The notes: generated by a model not told the origin, from the sequence alone. 64,000 nucleotides of DNA from Neorhizobium galegae (GCF_017877135.1 NZ_JAGIPH010000005.1:310001-374000); one strand, 5' to 3'; shown: positions 29,501 through 37,985, counted from the stretch's first letter. Program-made: numbers and translations.

Positions 29501-31984
29501 GCCGAGCGGATCCATGAAATACCAGCCCAGTACCGAGGCGAAGAACCAGGCGATCGGGGTGAGCGAACGGCGCAGGTTATCGACCATCTTCCACCGGCCA
29601 AGCGCAGTGACGCCCCGCAGCGGATCGAGGATGTAGGGCAGGAGCTGCCAGTCGCCACGCGCCCAGCGATGCTGACGCGACACTTCCACCTCGTAGCGGG
29701 TGGGGAAATCCTCGACCAGTTCCACATCGGTAATGAGGGCGCAGCGGGCAAACGAGCCTTCCAGAAGGTCGTGGCTCAGCACCGCATTTTCCTCGATGCG
29801 GCCGCGAAGGGCCGTCTCGAACGCATCCACGTGGTAGAGGCCCTTGCCGGTGAACGAGCCTTCGCCGGTCAGGTCCTGGTAAACGTCGGATACGGTGAAG
29901 ACATAAGGGTCGATGCCGCGGCTGACGGAATAGACGCGCTGGAAAACCGACGCATCCTTGCCCGTGGTGAGCGACGGCGTGACGCGCGGCTGCAGAAGCG
30001 CATAACCGTGAATGACGCGGCCCGTTTTCGGATCATGCACCGGCCGGTTGATCGGATGGTGCAGCTTGCCGACAAGCTTGGTTGCCGCATCGCGCATCAG
30101 GCGCGTATCGGCATCGAGCGTCATAACGTACTGGACGTTTTCGGGAACCGTGTTGGCGCCCTGCAGATAGGTCGTGTCCTTGTCGCCACGCAGCAAAAGG
30201 TTCAACTCGTGCAGCTTGCCGCGCTTGCGCTCCCAGCCCATCCACACCCCTTCGGAGGGGTTGTAGAGGCGACGGCGGTGAAGGAGGTAGAACCGCGTCC
30301 GGCCATCGAAGGCATAGCGATTGCTGAGCAGCGTAATCTCGCGGCGGGCATATTCCAGCACTTCGAGATCGGCATCGGTCTGCTCTACGGCGGAATCCTT
30401 CCAGTCGCTGAGCAGCGCGAAATAGATCTCGCCATGCGGGTTTGCGAGGTAGTGAACCTCGAGGTTACGCACCAGTTCATCCACCGTATCGCGGTTGTTG
30501 ATGATGCACGGCACGGCCACCAGCGTGCGGGCATCCTCCGGGATGCCGTTCTTGAACTCGTAGCCGACGAGGCGCGAAGGCTTCACCACATAGGTGACCA
30601 GCGTATTGAAAAGGCCGGTTGCCCCTTCCGAAGCCGGAAGCGAAAACATCAGGAGGAAGAGCACGATGACCGGCCAGGACATGCCGGCATGGGCGAGGAA
30701 CCCGCCGACAATGGCAAGCGCCAGGAAGGTCAGCAACAGAACCGGCACGGCAACTGAAAGCCAGTTCATCGACTGGATGGTGCGGGTGATACGCTGGCCG
30801 ATGGTCGGCGTGTAACCGACCGCCTTTTCCAGTTCCGGCCGATACATGCCGGTCAGGAAGGCGCCGACATTGGCCTTGTGCGGATCGGGAACGGGGGCGC
30901 TGCGCGCCTCGTCGGCGAGCGCAATGGCGGCGCGCGCCACCTCGATCTCGCTCTTGCCGCAATAGCGGGCAAGCTTCTCGATGCGGTTGCGGTAGGAATT
31001 GCGCGAGCCGAAGTCGAGTTCGTTATAATCGCTCTGCGCCCGCAGAACCTGGTCGACAAGGCAGACTTCCTCGAACCAGACGCTCCATTCGGTGTCGTCG
31101 ATCTCGCGCAGGCTCTTGATGATGTTGCCCATCGTCACGTTGCCGGAGGAGAGGCGGTTGTGTTCCGCCATCATCACTTCTTCGGTGTCGGTGCCGGCCT
31201 TTTCCAGTCGAGCTTCCAGCCAGGAGATGGCAAAACCTGAGGATTGCGAAGCATTGCGCAGGCGATAGAGGAACTGCGTGGCGAAGGTATTGTCGCTTGT
31301 CAGCGGCGCGATGCGCGCAAAAAGCTCACTGCAGGCGGCCTCGTCGTTGAGGCGGATCACTTCGTCGGCGGCTTCGTTCGCCTTCTGACGCATATGACGC
31401 GAGCGCTCGACGCGGATGGAAATGCGGCGCAGATTTTCAATCAGCACAAAGCGCATGAAGGACGGCAGCGCCCACAGCTCGCCGATTTCCAGCGACTGAT
31501 GGACCTGAAACCCTTCCGTCATCGCCGTCAGATTGTCACGCGACAGACTGCTATGGGTGTGGGCGACATAAAGCCAGGCGAGCGCCAGAACGCGCGGGAT
31601 CTCGATCGACCCAATCCGCATCGTCGGCAGCTGTTTGTAGAACTTGCGCGGGAAGTCACGGCGGACTTCCTGGATCGCTTCCTCGACGATGTAGTGGTTG
31701 TCGAGCAGCCATTCGGCCGCAGGCGTGATGGTCGCGCCGGCCTCCACATCCTTGGCCGTCGAGCGGTAGACCCTCAGGATCTCCTTCTCGTTTTCCTTGT
31801 GCCGCTCGCGAAAATCGAACGCCATGAAGCCCGGCAGCGACTGCACGCCGTCGCGTGCCAGAGCTTCGCCACAGGCGCGCAGATCCTCTGCGTTGAAATA
31901 GGTCGCGCGGATCGCCTCGTTATGGTCGATCTGCTTGCCTTCGGTTTCACGCGGGGTCGCGGCAGGCGTATTATGAAATGACAT
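23504..31984 (-). CDS. ndvB: Cyclic beta-(1,2)-glucan synthase
   Basis: This 2826-residue membrane enzyme initiates, elongates and cyclises beta-1,2-glucan from UDP-glucose. Membrane segments lie near residues 405-450, 805-850 and 935-980. The glycosyltransferase-84 region has LDADTR (about 624) and QHRWARGDW (about 776), the metal/acceptor motifs. The C-terminal half holds two glycoside-hydrolase-94-like phosphorylase modules, the last with GDWNDGMN near residue 2521, thought to control ring size. The length equals known NdvB/ChvB proteins (about 2830) with no frameshift. Its product is exported by NdvA, encoded convergently. The start ATG at 31984 is followed by SFHNTPAATP. Confidence 0.97.
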   Translation of the reverse strand: MSFHNTPAATPRETEGKQIDHNEAIRATYFNAEDLRACGEALARDGVQSLPGFMAFDFRERHKENEKEILRVYRSTAKDVEAGATITPAAEWLLDNHYIVEEAIQEVRRDFPRKFYKQLPTMRIGSIEIPRVLALAWLYVAHTHSSLSRDNLTAMTEGFQVHQSLEIGELWALPSFMRFVLIENLRRISIRVERSRHMRQKANEAADEVIRLNDEAACSELFARIAPLTSDNTFATQFLYRLRNASQSSGFAISWLEARLEKAGTDTEEVMMAEHNRLSSGNVTMGNIIKSLREIDDTEWSVWFEEVCLVDQVLRAQSDYNELDFGSRNSYRNRIEKLARYCGKSEIEVARAAIALADEARSAPVPDPHKANVGAFLTGMYRPELEKAVGYTPTIGQRITRTIQSMNWLSVAVPVLLLTFLALAIVGGFLAHAGMSWPVIVLFLLMFSLPASEGATGLFNTLVTYVVKPSRLVGYEFKNGIPEDARTLVAVPCIINNRDTVDELVRNLEVHYLANPHGEIYFALLSDWKDSAVEQTDADLEVLEYARREITLLSNRYAFDGRTRFYLLHRRRLYNPSEGVWMGWERKRGKLHELNLLLRGDKDTTYLQGANTVPENVQYVMTLDADTRLMRDAATKLVGKLHHPINRPVHDPKTGRVIHGYALLQPRVTPSLTTGKDASVFQRVYSVSRGIDPYVFTVSDVYQDLTGEGSFTGKGLYHVDAFETALRGRIEENAVLSHDLLEGSFARCALITDVELVEDFPTRYEVEVSRQHRWARGDWQLLPYILDPLRGVTALGRWKMVDNLRRSLTPIAWFFASVLGWYFMDPLGALVWQILLIFSLFVAPTLSLITGIVPRSTDIVPSAHFYSVWSDIRSANAQVALRIVFIADSAFRMIDAIVRSIYRLFVSRKQMLEWRTAASIQSSAQGSPQDYYRSMWHAPVAAVLALMIAALPDDNAFLVGIPFVILWVVSPLVAWYVSQSAETEDRLFVPESVSVELRKISRRTWRYYESFVTEDQHFLPPDNFQEKPEPIVAKRTSPTNIGVYLLSVVSARHFGWISFQDTLERIEATVATVEKMDKFRGHLFNWYHTDSLLTLGPRYVSTVDSGNLAGHLIAVSSACREWAEAPSAHLQASLDGIGDVAGILSEVLNELPDDRKTVRPLRRRLEERIIGFGNALAAVKREHEFASIRIINLAVLARDIQKLASNLDHEVSSAQSTEVTRWAESLVGACEAHIADTTFDMTNIEPLRQRLTQLRDRARTLAFSMDFTFLYRKDRRLLSIGYRVESNDLDEACYDLLASECRLTSLFAIAKGDLPTEHWYRLGRQVVPIGARGALISWSGSMFEYLMPPLVMQERQGGILNQTNNLIVEEQMNHGRRLNIPWGISEAAFNARDHNLNYQYTNFGVPTLGLKRGLGQNAVVAPYASILASQYNPLAALENLQKLRAVGALGKYGFHDAVDYTPTRVPEGKKCAVVFNYYAHHHGMSIAAIANVVNNGKLRELFHADPVVEAAELLLQEKAPREVPVMGSKYEPETPGKGQADLLRSEIRTIQDPAGRDRELVFLSNGHYSTMLTATGTGYSRWNGMAVTRWKADPVEDRWGNFLFLRDTASGQWWSTTAEPRRAEGEKVKTVFGDEKAEFVKTVGTLTSTVECIVATEHDAEGRRLTLLNTGTEDRFIEVTSYLEPVIANEDDDNAHPVFSRMFIRTEIGRRGDVIRAWRNKRNPNEPSMHIAHLAADNAGSSRPTEFETDRRRFIGRGRTLAEAAAFDQDATLSGTDGFTLDPILSLRRVVRVPAGKKVSVIFWTIAAPSREELDGAIERYRHPDAFGSELTQAWTRVQVQMRHIGISSQQAAAFQHLGRYLVYPDMYLRADAATVEAGLASQRQLWGLSISGDLPIFTLRINDEIDMDVVKEALSAQEYLRSRGVMADLAVVNEKPASYAQDMQHAIDHISESVRRLGQSEGRQQVFALRRDLMDEETWAALIAASRVVLHARNGKIEDQVNRAVSLFSSPRGVEVETDRRVLLSAENFGAPVAAPVTDLDFWNGYGGFSGDGTEYVVRLSGGGATPQPWINVISNENFGFHISAEGAGFTWSQNSRDYQLTPWSNDPVINRPGEAFYVADLDSLQVSTPFAALSRRPSVAFETRHGLGYSTFTAKEEGLSLTLTQTVDRTRPVKFSKITIANTSDEPRRLRVYGYAEWILGNNPQRTQSFILSGRDEATGALFATNPYSIDHHRTAFFGTDVTASGFTTSRREFIGRFGSIAAPTAVITASGLNGALEPDGAPCAALACDIELAPGEEKVITFFMGDCGTRAEAAGLAAEVKASSFQTVLETTNGFWQDFTGRLKIQTPDKALDNMVNTWLPYQALGCRILSRTAFYQSSGAFGFRDQLQDTLAFLLHEPDLARRQIVNAASRQFKEGDVQHWWLPGTGAGVRTTISDDVVWLAYATHEYIHTTGDAAVLEEQLPFLQGTALTPGQHDAFYKPEISSETASLYEHAARALDLAIVRTGSNGLPLILGGDWNDGMNRVGVGGRGTSVWLGWFLAAALRRFLPYAEARNDEARVGRWTAHLGSLKQALETAGWDGTYYRRGYFDDGGPLGANGNLECAIDSLGQSWSVLSGEGDPARQEQAMNAVMYKLVDEKDGIIRLFTPAFANTPKDPGYIKAYPPGVRENGGQYTHAAIWVVLALAGLKRGDDAWKAFQLLNPINHALDQASAETYRVEPYVVAADVYGVGDLTGRGGWTWYTGSAGWLYRAAVEGILGIRREGNRLFVRPVLPSDWTGFTADLQLAGKSRRIVVEKEAGAASVTVTVDGILVAADEGLLLA

Positions 31985-32472
31985 CGGGGCGGCTTCTAAG
32001 AATGAGTGGCACTGACTGAGGGAGGAAGACTTGGTCGGTTGAAACCGTCAAGCTTCGATCCGGTCCGGCTTGAGACGTGCGGAAAACAGGAGAGAGAAAG
32101 GCACCTGCCGCGCGCGTGCGGGGTGGCCTGAAACGCGAACGCAAGGGTAGAACCTGTTCACATGCTTCTCCAAAACTATCACCGCCCGGCTCTACCCCGC
32201 CAGGTCTGAATGAAACCTGAACGTAAACAGCCGGTTGGAAGACTAAAGGCGATGTATGATGCGCGCCACTCCACAAGACGCGATACATGCTGACGGCGTT
32301 AAGTCCGCAGGATGCAGTTGGTTCCATGACATCAACACTTGATGCTTTCAAGCATCATTGCGTCGCAAGGCGACCGCGCGGTCTAAAACCTTTATATGTG
32401 AGAGTCTGTCGGCGAAAAGGCACGGATTGAGGCCGTAAAGACGGGCCTATCCGTGCAGCCCTCACCGCATAC
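31985..32472. other. ndvB upstream region with an inverted repeat
   Basis: This stretch of almost 490 bases upstream of ndvB must contain the ndvB promoter and a leader. GCACGGAT (32420-32427) and ATCCGTGC (32449-32456) are perfect complements, with AGGCC/GGCCT nested inside, so an RNA from either strand would fold into a stable hairpin; no T-run follows. A minus-strand frame (31971-32351) overlaps the ndvB start and has no recognisable domain, so I do not call it. I could not assign promoter boxes. Confidence 0.5.
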
Positions 32473-32517
32473 CAAAAGGCCTCTTGCGCGCCTGAAATTT
32501 CAGGAGCGCAAGAGGCC
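32473..32517 (-). terminator. Long palindromic terminator of the 51-codon gene
   Basis: GGCCTCTTGCGC (32478-32489) pairs with GCGCAAGAGGCC (32506-32517), and the interior CCTGAAATTTCAGG is itself a perfect palindrome, giving a stem of about 19 bp with one mismatch. On the minus strand it is followed by TTTT. It lies about 26 nt after the small gene's stop. Confidence 0.85.
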
Positions 32518-32542
32518 GTGGCAAGGCGGGAGGAAACCGTGT

Positions 32543-32698
32543 TTAGTTGAAGAGGCCGAGAATACCGGCGGAAACGAAGATGAAGGCGGCGATGACGAGG
32601 GCACCGTTCAAATGCCGCAGAAGACGCTGGCGGCCTGCGGAAACGCCTGCGGTTTCGAGGCGGGGGCGGAAGGATACCGGATGATCAACATGGCTCAT
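32543..32698 (-). CDS. Small membrane protein, 51 residues
   Basis: Translation on the minus strand from the ATG at 32698 gives MSHVDHPVSFRPRLETAGVS, then a basic stretch (GRQRLLRHL), then one C-terminal hydrophobic helix (GALVIAAFIFVSAGILGLF) ending in Asn and TAA at 32543. AAGGGAGAG lies 6-13 nt before the ATG, an excellent ribosome site, and a strong hairpin terminator follows, so this is a complete small transcription unit. The layout (cytoplasmic N-terminus, C-terminal anchor) suggests a tail-anchored inner-membrane protein. I do not recognise the family. Confidence 0.72.
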   Translation of the reverse strand: MSHVDHPVSFRPRLETAGVSAGRQRLLRHLNGALVIAAFIFVSAGILGLFN

Positions 32699-32887
32699 GC
32701 GTGTCTCTCCCTTGAACATCGTTGTTCATATTCGGTTAATGTATCTTAACTCTACGCAATTGGTAGAGATAATCTTCCCCGGCGGGCCAACGGGGCGAAA
32801 TATCCTTCCAACGCCCACCCCTGCGGTCCCGCAAGCGACGAACGCCGGGGACTTCAGGCTCGGACCCAAGCAAAAGAGGAGAGACAC

Positions 32888-34009
32888 TTGTCGGATATCG
32901 ATGCGATTGTCGTGGGAGCCGGCGTGATCGGGCTTGCCGTCGCCCGTCAGCTTTCGAGAACCGGTCGATCGGTCCTGGTTCTGGAAGCCGAAGGCACTAT
33001 TGGAACCGGCACCTCCTCGCGCAACAGCGAGGTGATCCATGCCGGGCTTTACTATCCGCAAGGTAGCCTAAAGGCGCGCCTCTGTGTTGAGGGGAGACAG
33101 CAGCTTTACGACTTTTGCCTCTCGCATGGCGTGGAGCATCGCCGCTGCGGCAAGCTGATCGTCGCGGCAGACGACACGGAAATTCCGCTTCTCGAAGGGT
33201 TGGCCCAGAAGGGCATCGCGAATGGCTGCAGCGACCTTCGCCTCCTGACGGCACGCCAGGCGCAGGCGCTGGAACCGGCGCTTGCCTGCCGGGGCGCCCT
33301 CCACTCCCCCTCGACCGGCATCATCGACAGCCATGGCTATATGCTGGCGCTGCGCGGCGATGCGGAAGATGCCGGCGCCGCATTTGCCTTCCATGCACCG
33401 CTTGTTTCGGCCCGGATCACGGCTCAAGGGTTTGTGGTTGGCGTCGGTGGGGCAGATCCGATGGAGATCTCGTGCGCCATGCTGGTCAATGCAGCCGGTC
33501 TTGCCGCCTCGCATGTTGCCGGCAACATCGCGGGGCTTGCCGCCTCGGCCGTGCCACCGACGCGGTTTGCCAAGGGCAATTACTTCATGCTGGCCGGACG
33601 GGCGCCGTTTCGCCACCTCATCTATCCGGCTCCGCATACCCATGGGCTCGGCGTCCACCTGACGCTGGATCTCGCCGGACAGGCACGGTTTGGCCCGGAT
33701 GTGGAATGGATCGATGCGGTGGATTATGCCGTCGATCCTCAACGCCTGGAAGGCTTTGACGCGGCCATCCGGCGCTATTGGCCGGATCTGCCGGACGAGG
33801 TTCTCGCTCCCGGCTATGCCGGCATCCGCCCGAAAATCAGCGGGCCGGACGATCCGGCGCAGGATTTCCGGATTGACGGCCCCGAATTGCATGGCGTGCC
33901 GGGACTGGTCAACCTCTTCGGCATCGAAAGCCCGGGGCTCACCGCATCGCTTGCCATTGCAGCCGAGGTGGGAAAGCGGCTGATGCCGGAGCATGCACCC
34001 ATCAACTGA
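32888..34009 (+). CDS. FAD-dependent oxidoreductase (L-2-hydroxyglutarate oxidase-like)
   Basis: This 373-residue DAO-fold flavoprotein has the dinucleotide motif [15 protein letters not shown] (about residues 7-21). [15 protein letters not shown] and [10 protein letters not shown] are characteristic of the L-2-hydroxyglutarate dehydrogenase/oxidase (LhgO) family, and the C-terminal [14 protein letters not shown] is the second FAD-contact region. The probable reaction is oxidation of L-2-hydroxyglutarate or a similar 2-hydroxyacid. The start is a TTG at 32888 with AGGAG about 7 nt upstream. It converges, 6 nt away, on the phosphohydrolase gene. Confidence 0.85.
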   Translation: MSDIDAIVVGAGVIGLAVARQLSRTGRSVLVLEAEGTIGTGTSSRNSEVIHAGLYYPQGSLKARLCVEGRQQLYDFCLSHGVEHRRCGKLIVAADDTEIPLLEGLAQKGIANGCSDLRLLTARQAQALEPALACRGALHSPSTGIIDSHGYMLALRGDAEDAGAAFAFHAPLVSARITAQGFVVGVGGADPMEISCAMLVNAAGLAASHVAGNIAGLAASAVPPTRFAKGNYFMLAGRAPFRHLIYPAPHTHGLGVHLTLDLAGQARFGPDVEWIDAVDYAVDPQRLEGFDAAIRRYWPDLPDEVLAPGYAGIRPKISGPDDPAQDFRIDGPELHGVPGLVNLFGIESPGLTASLAIAAEVGKRLMPEHAPIN

Positions 34010-34015
34010 GGGCCG

Positions 34016-34834
34016 TCAGGCCGGTGCGGCGTGACGCACCAGTGCCTTGATCGGCAGATGATCGGAGGCGGTGCGGGCAAGCGCCGTGTCATGCACGCGC
34101 ACGCGCTCGATGAGGTCTGGACGGTTGCTCATGATGCGATCGAGCGCCAGAACCGGCAGGCGCGACGGAAAGCTTGGGACGGCGGCCGGCATGCCGCGAA
34201 AGATCGCAGACAGCGAGTTGAGCGAGGATCGATCCCCCAGCCGCCATTCGTTGAGATCCCCCATCAGGATCGTCGGCTGCTCGTCGCGGGCCGACAGAAG
34301 ATCGAGGATCATGCGGGCCTGCTGCTGGCGCGAGCGGTTGAGCAGGCCCAGATGGGCCGCAATGACGCGCAGCACATGGCCGTCCTTCATCTCCAGTTCG
34401 GTCATCAGCGCCCCGCGCGGCTCAAGTCCCGGCAGCTTCACCTGATGCACGTCACGGACGACACCTTCACGAAAGAACAGCACATTGCCGTGCCAGCCAT
34501 GGGCCTTGGAGACACCGGACAGCGGCACGGGGACAAGTCCTGTCTCACGCTCCATCCAGTTGAGATCAAGGAGCCCGCGCCGTTCGCCAAACCGCGTATC
34601 GGCCTCCTGCAGCGCCAGCACATCCGGGCCGATCTCGCGGATGACATGGGCGATGCGGGCCGGATCGAATTTCCCGTCGACGCCAACGCATTTGTGGACA
34701 TTGTAAGAGGCGACCAGCAGGCCGCCCTCGTCGCGCGCAGACAGTTCCTCCTCACGCAGCTGATCGCGCTGCTTGCGATTGCGCAAGGAGGCAACGAGAT
34801 TTGCCCGCAGGTTGGGATTGCCGGACTGTTTCAT
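34016..34834 (-). CDS. Endonuclease/exonuclease/phosphatase-fold protein
   Basis: This 272-residue EEP-superfamily protein has the expected catalytic motifs in order: SYNVHKC (Asn), LALQEAD (metal Glu), LMGDLNEW (Asp-Asn) and TASDHLPI (Asp-His). No signal peptide is seen. The fold covers DNases, sphingomyelinases and lipid phosphatases, so the substrate is open. The next gene upstream on the same strand is cardiolipin synthase, 75 nt away; many alphaproteobacteria have an EEP gene beside a phospholipase-D-type gene, so a membrane-lipid role is possible but inferred. Confidence 0.85.
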   Translation of the reverse strand: MKQSGNPNLRANLVASLRNRKQRDQLREEELSARDEGGLLVASYNVHKCVGVDGKFDPARIAHVIREIGPDVLALQEADTRFGERRGLLDLNWMERETGLVPVPLSGVSKAHGWHGNVLFFREGVVRDVHQVKLPGLEPRGALMTELEMKDGHVLRVIAAHLGLLNRSRQQQARMILDLLSARDEQPTILMGDLNEWRLGDRSSLNSLSAIFRGMPAAVPSFPSRLPVLALDRIMSNRPDLIERVRVHDTALARTASDHLPIKALVRHAAPA

Positions 34835-34909
34835 GCGCGGGCGGATGGTTTCTGCAATCGTTTCATAAGACCAGTATAGCGCCCGGGCCGACTGCTTCCA
34901 GTGGCTTTG

Positions 34910-36370
34910 TCAAAGATAGGGCGAGCCGAGCCAGAGGATGCGATCGAACAGGCGCCCGAGGAAGGGCCGCGCCTTCCATTGTTCCAGCGTCACCGGTTCG
35001 GCCGCCACCAGCAACCGCTCGATCCGTTCCTCGAGAGCGCCGGCAAAGGCGAGATCGAAGATTTCAAGATCAACCTCGAAATTGAGGCGCAGGGAGCGGG
35101 GGTCGATGTTGGACGAGCCGACATAGGCCCAGCGCCCATCCACCACCATCAGCTTGGAATGGTTGAACGGGCCGCTCGACCGCCAGAGACGGCAATCGCC
35201 CTTGAGGATCTGGTCGAACTGCGCCGTCATCGCCCGATCCACCAGCGTCAGATTGTTGGCGGCAGGCACGACGATATCGACGGCCACGCCCCGGCGGGCA
35301 GCGGTGGCAAGCGACGCGATGAGCTCGCGGTCGGGCAGAAAATAGGGCGAGACGATGCGGATCGAGGACCGGGCGACGGAAAAGGCACCCATCAGCATCT
35401 TGTGATTGGTCTCCACGCTGCGATCCGGACCGGAGGCGACGGTACGCACATGAACAGCACTGCCGGGTTCGCTGACCGGCGCCTCGATCCGCCAGGCTTC
35501 GCCAGAGAGGCGCTCGCCATTGGCAAAGCGCCAGTCTTCCCCGGCTACCGACAGAAGATCGGCAACAACAGGGCCTGTCAGGCGGAAATGCGTATCCATG
35601 GCATGGTCATCGCCGGAAATCTCCTGAGAGAAGGCCTCGCGGATGTTCATGCCACCGGTAAAGGCAACCGCGCCATCGACCACCATGATCTTGCGGTGGG
35701 TGCGAAGGTTAGCATAGGGCAGCCGCAGGCCCATGATGACATTGCCGTTGAACACATCGACCGTCACGCCGCCATCGCGCAACATGCCAAGCACGCTCGG
35801 CACCGAATAGCGTGCGCCGACCGCATCGATCAGAACCCGTACGCTCACGCCGCGCTTGACCGCATCGATCAATGCTTGCGCAAACCGCCGGCCAATGCGG
35901 TCGCGATCGAAAATATAGGTTTCGAGGATGACGCTGCGACGGGCCGTTTCAACGGCTGCCAGCATCGCGCCATAGGCCGCATCCCCCCCATCCAGCACCT
36001 CGATGCTGTTGCCGGTCGTCAGGAAATAGCGCGTGACGCGATCGCCCAGCGTCTTCATGGCAAGAAAGCGACGACCGAACTGCTCGGCGACCTTAGCATC
36101 GGTCGCATCATAGGATTCCAGATGGTCGAGAAACGCGTCTCCCAGCTTGGAGCGCTGGTGTCCGATGGCGCTGCGGCGAATGCGGTTGATGCCGGCAATC
36201 AGATAGAGAAACGCACCGATGATCGGCGACAGGAGGATGACGCCGACCCAGCCGATGGCCGAGCGCACCTCTTCCTTGGTCATGGTCACGTGGATCGCAG
36301 CCGTCGCCCCCATCACGACCGACAGGGTAAAGACGATATGCGGCCAATAGGTCGAAAGAAGATCCAGCAT
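34910..36370 (-). CDS. cls: Cardiolipin synthase (phospholipase D family)
   Basis: This 486-residue protein has two N-terminal membrane helices (about residues 1-60, starting MLDLLSTYWPHIVFTLSVV). Two PLD catalytic HKD motifs follow, HRKIMVVDG and HSKLMVVDG, each followed by a GG/GS-N signature. It joins two phosphatidylglycerol molecules into cardiolipin at the inner membrane. I prefer the ATG at 36370 because it directly precedes the first helix; the frame is open to a GTG at 36409 without a better ribosome site. Probably co-transcribed with the EEP gene downstream. Confidence 0.92.
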   Translation of the reverse strand: MLDLLSTYWPHIVFTLSVVMGATAAIHVTMTKEEVRSAIGWVGVILLSPIIGAFLYLIAGINRIRRSAIGHQRSKLGDAFLDHLESYDATDAKVAEQFGRRFLAMKTLGDRVTRYFLTTGNSIEVLDGGDAAYGAMLAAVETARRSVILETYIFDRDRIGRRFAQALIDAVKRGVSVRVLIDAVGARYSVPSVLGMLRDGGVTVDVFNGNVIMGLRLPYANLRTHRKIMVVDGAVAFTGGMNIREAFSQEISGDDHAMDTHFRLTGPVVADLLSVAGEDWRFANGERLSGEAWRIEAPVSEPGSAVHVRTVASGPDRSVETNHKMLMGAFSVARSSIRIVSPYFLPDRELIASLATAARRGVAVDIVVPAANNLTLVDRAMTAQFDQILKGDCRLWRSSGPFNHSKLMVVDGRWAYVGSSNIDPRSLRLNFEVDLEIFDLAFAGALEERIERLLVAAEPVTLEQWKARPFLGRLFDRILWLGSPYL

Positions 36371-36433
36371 GGCGCCAGATATAGGCCTCTCCATCGCCGG
36401 TGCAATCACCCGCGATGGAGAGATGTCGGGGCA

Positions 36434-37792
36434 TCACTGTGCGTCGAGCTGCGCCTTGAACTGGTCGAGTGACTTCTCGAGGATATCGAACATCTCGCTC
36501 ACCTGCTCCTGCGTGATGATCATCGGCGGGCAGAGCGCCATGCTGTCGCCGATGGCGCGCAGGAAAAGTCCGTTTTCCTGCAGGACGGCCGCAAACTTCG
36601 GCCCGAGCTGGCCGGCGGCAAATCCTTCGCGCGGTGCAAGCTCCAGCGCGCCGAGCAGCCCGATGCCCCGCGCCTCGATGGCGAGCGAATGGGCTTCCAG
36701 CGCCTTCAGCCGCTTGAGGAACAGGGGGCTGAGTGCCCGGACATTGCCGACCAGATCGCGCTCTTCGATGATGGCGAGATTTTCCAGCGCCACGGCTGCG
36801 GCAACCGGGTGGCCGGAGCCGGTATAGCCATGGCCGAAGGTGCCGATCCGGCCGGATTCCTCGGCGATCGGGGCATAGACGCGCTCGTTGATGAGGAGGG
36901 CCGAAATCGGCTGGTAGGACGAGGAGAGCTGCTTGGAAAGCGTGATGAAATCCGGCTGGAGGTCAAAGGTGGTGGTGCCGAACATGTTGCCGGTGCGCCC
37001 GAACCCGCAGATGACTTCATCGGCGATGAACAGGATATCATGCTTCTTCAGCACGGCCTGGATGGCTTCCCAGTAGCCCGGTGGCGGCACGATGACGCCC
37101 CCGGCACCCATCACGGGCTCGCCAATGAACGCGGCGACCGTCTCCGGACCCTCGTGCTGGATAAGCGCCTCCAGATCGGCAGCGCAGCGTGCAACGAAGG
37201 CCGCCTCATCCTCGCCTTCGGCGGCAAAGACGCGGAAATGCGGGCAGGTGGTGTGCAGGATGCCGGAGAGCGGCAGATCGAATGAGCGGTGATTGTTGGG
37301 CAGGCCCGTCAGGCTGGCGCTGGCGACCGTCACACCGTGATAGCCCTTGACCCGCGAAATGATCTTCTTCTTTTCCGGCTTGCCGAGCGCGTTCGAGCGA
37401 TACCAGATCATCTTGATCGCGGTATCGTTCGCTTCGGATCCCGAATTGGTAAAATAGGCTTTCGACATCGGCACCGGCGCCATCTGGATCAGCTTTTCGG
37501 CAAGATCGACGGAGGGTCCATGGGTGCGGGCGGTGAACGTGTGGTAGTAGGGCAGCTTCTCCATCTGCCGGGCGGCCGCATCGACCAGCCGCCGTTCGCC
37601 AAAGCCGACCGCCACGCTCCACAGCCCCGCCATGCCCTCGATATAGCGCTTGCCATTGGCATCGAAGACGTGGATGCCCTCGCCGCGTTCGATGACCAGC
37701 GCGCCATCGCGCTCCAGCGCCTTGGCATTGGTATAGGAATGCAGCTGATAGGCCTTGTCACGGCCTTCGATGGAATTCGGCTGGATGCTCAT
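36434..37792 (-). CDS. Class-III (omega) aminotransferase
   Basis: This 452-residue PLP enzyme has the class-III layout: N-terminal MSIQPNSIEGRDKAYQLHSY, the pocket segment TNSGSEANDTAIK, the cofactor Asp in FIADEVICGFGRTG, and the Schiff-base Lys in TLSKQLSSSYQP. It transfers amino groups from an omega-amine or amino acid (for example beta-alanine, putrescine or taurine) to pyruvate or a similar keto acid; the substrate cannot be read from sequence. The ATG at 37792 has GGGGA 8 nt upstream; the frame is open to 37954, but that part is low-complexity. Same strand as the amidohydrolase upstream, 193 nt away. Confidence 0.93.
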   Translation of the reverse strand: MSIQPNSIEGRDKAYQLHSYTNAKALERDGALVIERGEGIHVFDANGKRYIEGMAGLWSVAVGFGERRLVDAAARQMEKLPYYHTFTARTHGPSVDLAEKLIQMAPVPMSKAYFTNSGSEANDTAIKMIWYRSNALGKPEKKKIISRVKGYHGVTVASASLTGLPNNHRSFDLPLSGILHTTCPHFRVFAAEGEDEAAFVARCAADLEALIQHEGPETVAAFIGEPVMGAGGVIVPPPGYWEAIQAVLKKHDILFIADEVICGFGRTGNMFGTTTFDLQPDFITLSKQLSSSYQPISALLINERVYAPIAEESGRIGTFGHGYTGSGHPVAAAVALENLAIIEERDLVGNVRALSPLFLKRLKALEAHSLAIEARGIGLLGALELAPREGFAAGQLGPKFAAVLQENGLFLRAIGDSMALCPPMIITQEQVSEMFDILEKSLDQFKAQLDAQ

Positions 37793-37985
37793 GCTCGGTC
37801 CCCGCGATGATGAAACAGAAATTCTGCGATCTGCGATCGCAAATATCATTGATGGCGCGCCAAGGAAAGACGCCTGCTGCGCCGGCTGTACAAGAATTCC
37901 CACGCGACGTGGTGGCGGGGTGGAGCCTGGGGTGTACGCCGTGCCCGCATGCAAGCACGGCGCTCAGCAACAGCGGTAAAAAAGC

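Noticed and set aside
23501..31981. Large plus-strand frames over ndvB
   Set aside because: Antisense to the NdvB frame. Arg/Asp/His-rich antisense proteins are usual in GC-rich genes.
31971..32351. Minus-strand frame of 126 residues upstream of ndvB
   Set aside because: It overlaps the ndvB start, has no ribosome site and no recognisable domain. I treat the region as leader/promoter.
32453..32749. Plus-strand frame of 98 residues
   Set aside because: It is antisense to the better-supported 51-codon gene and its terminator.
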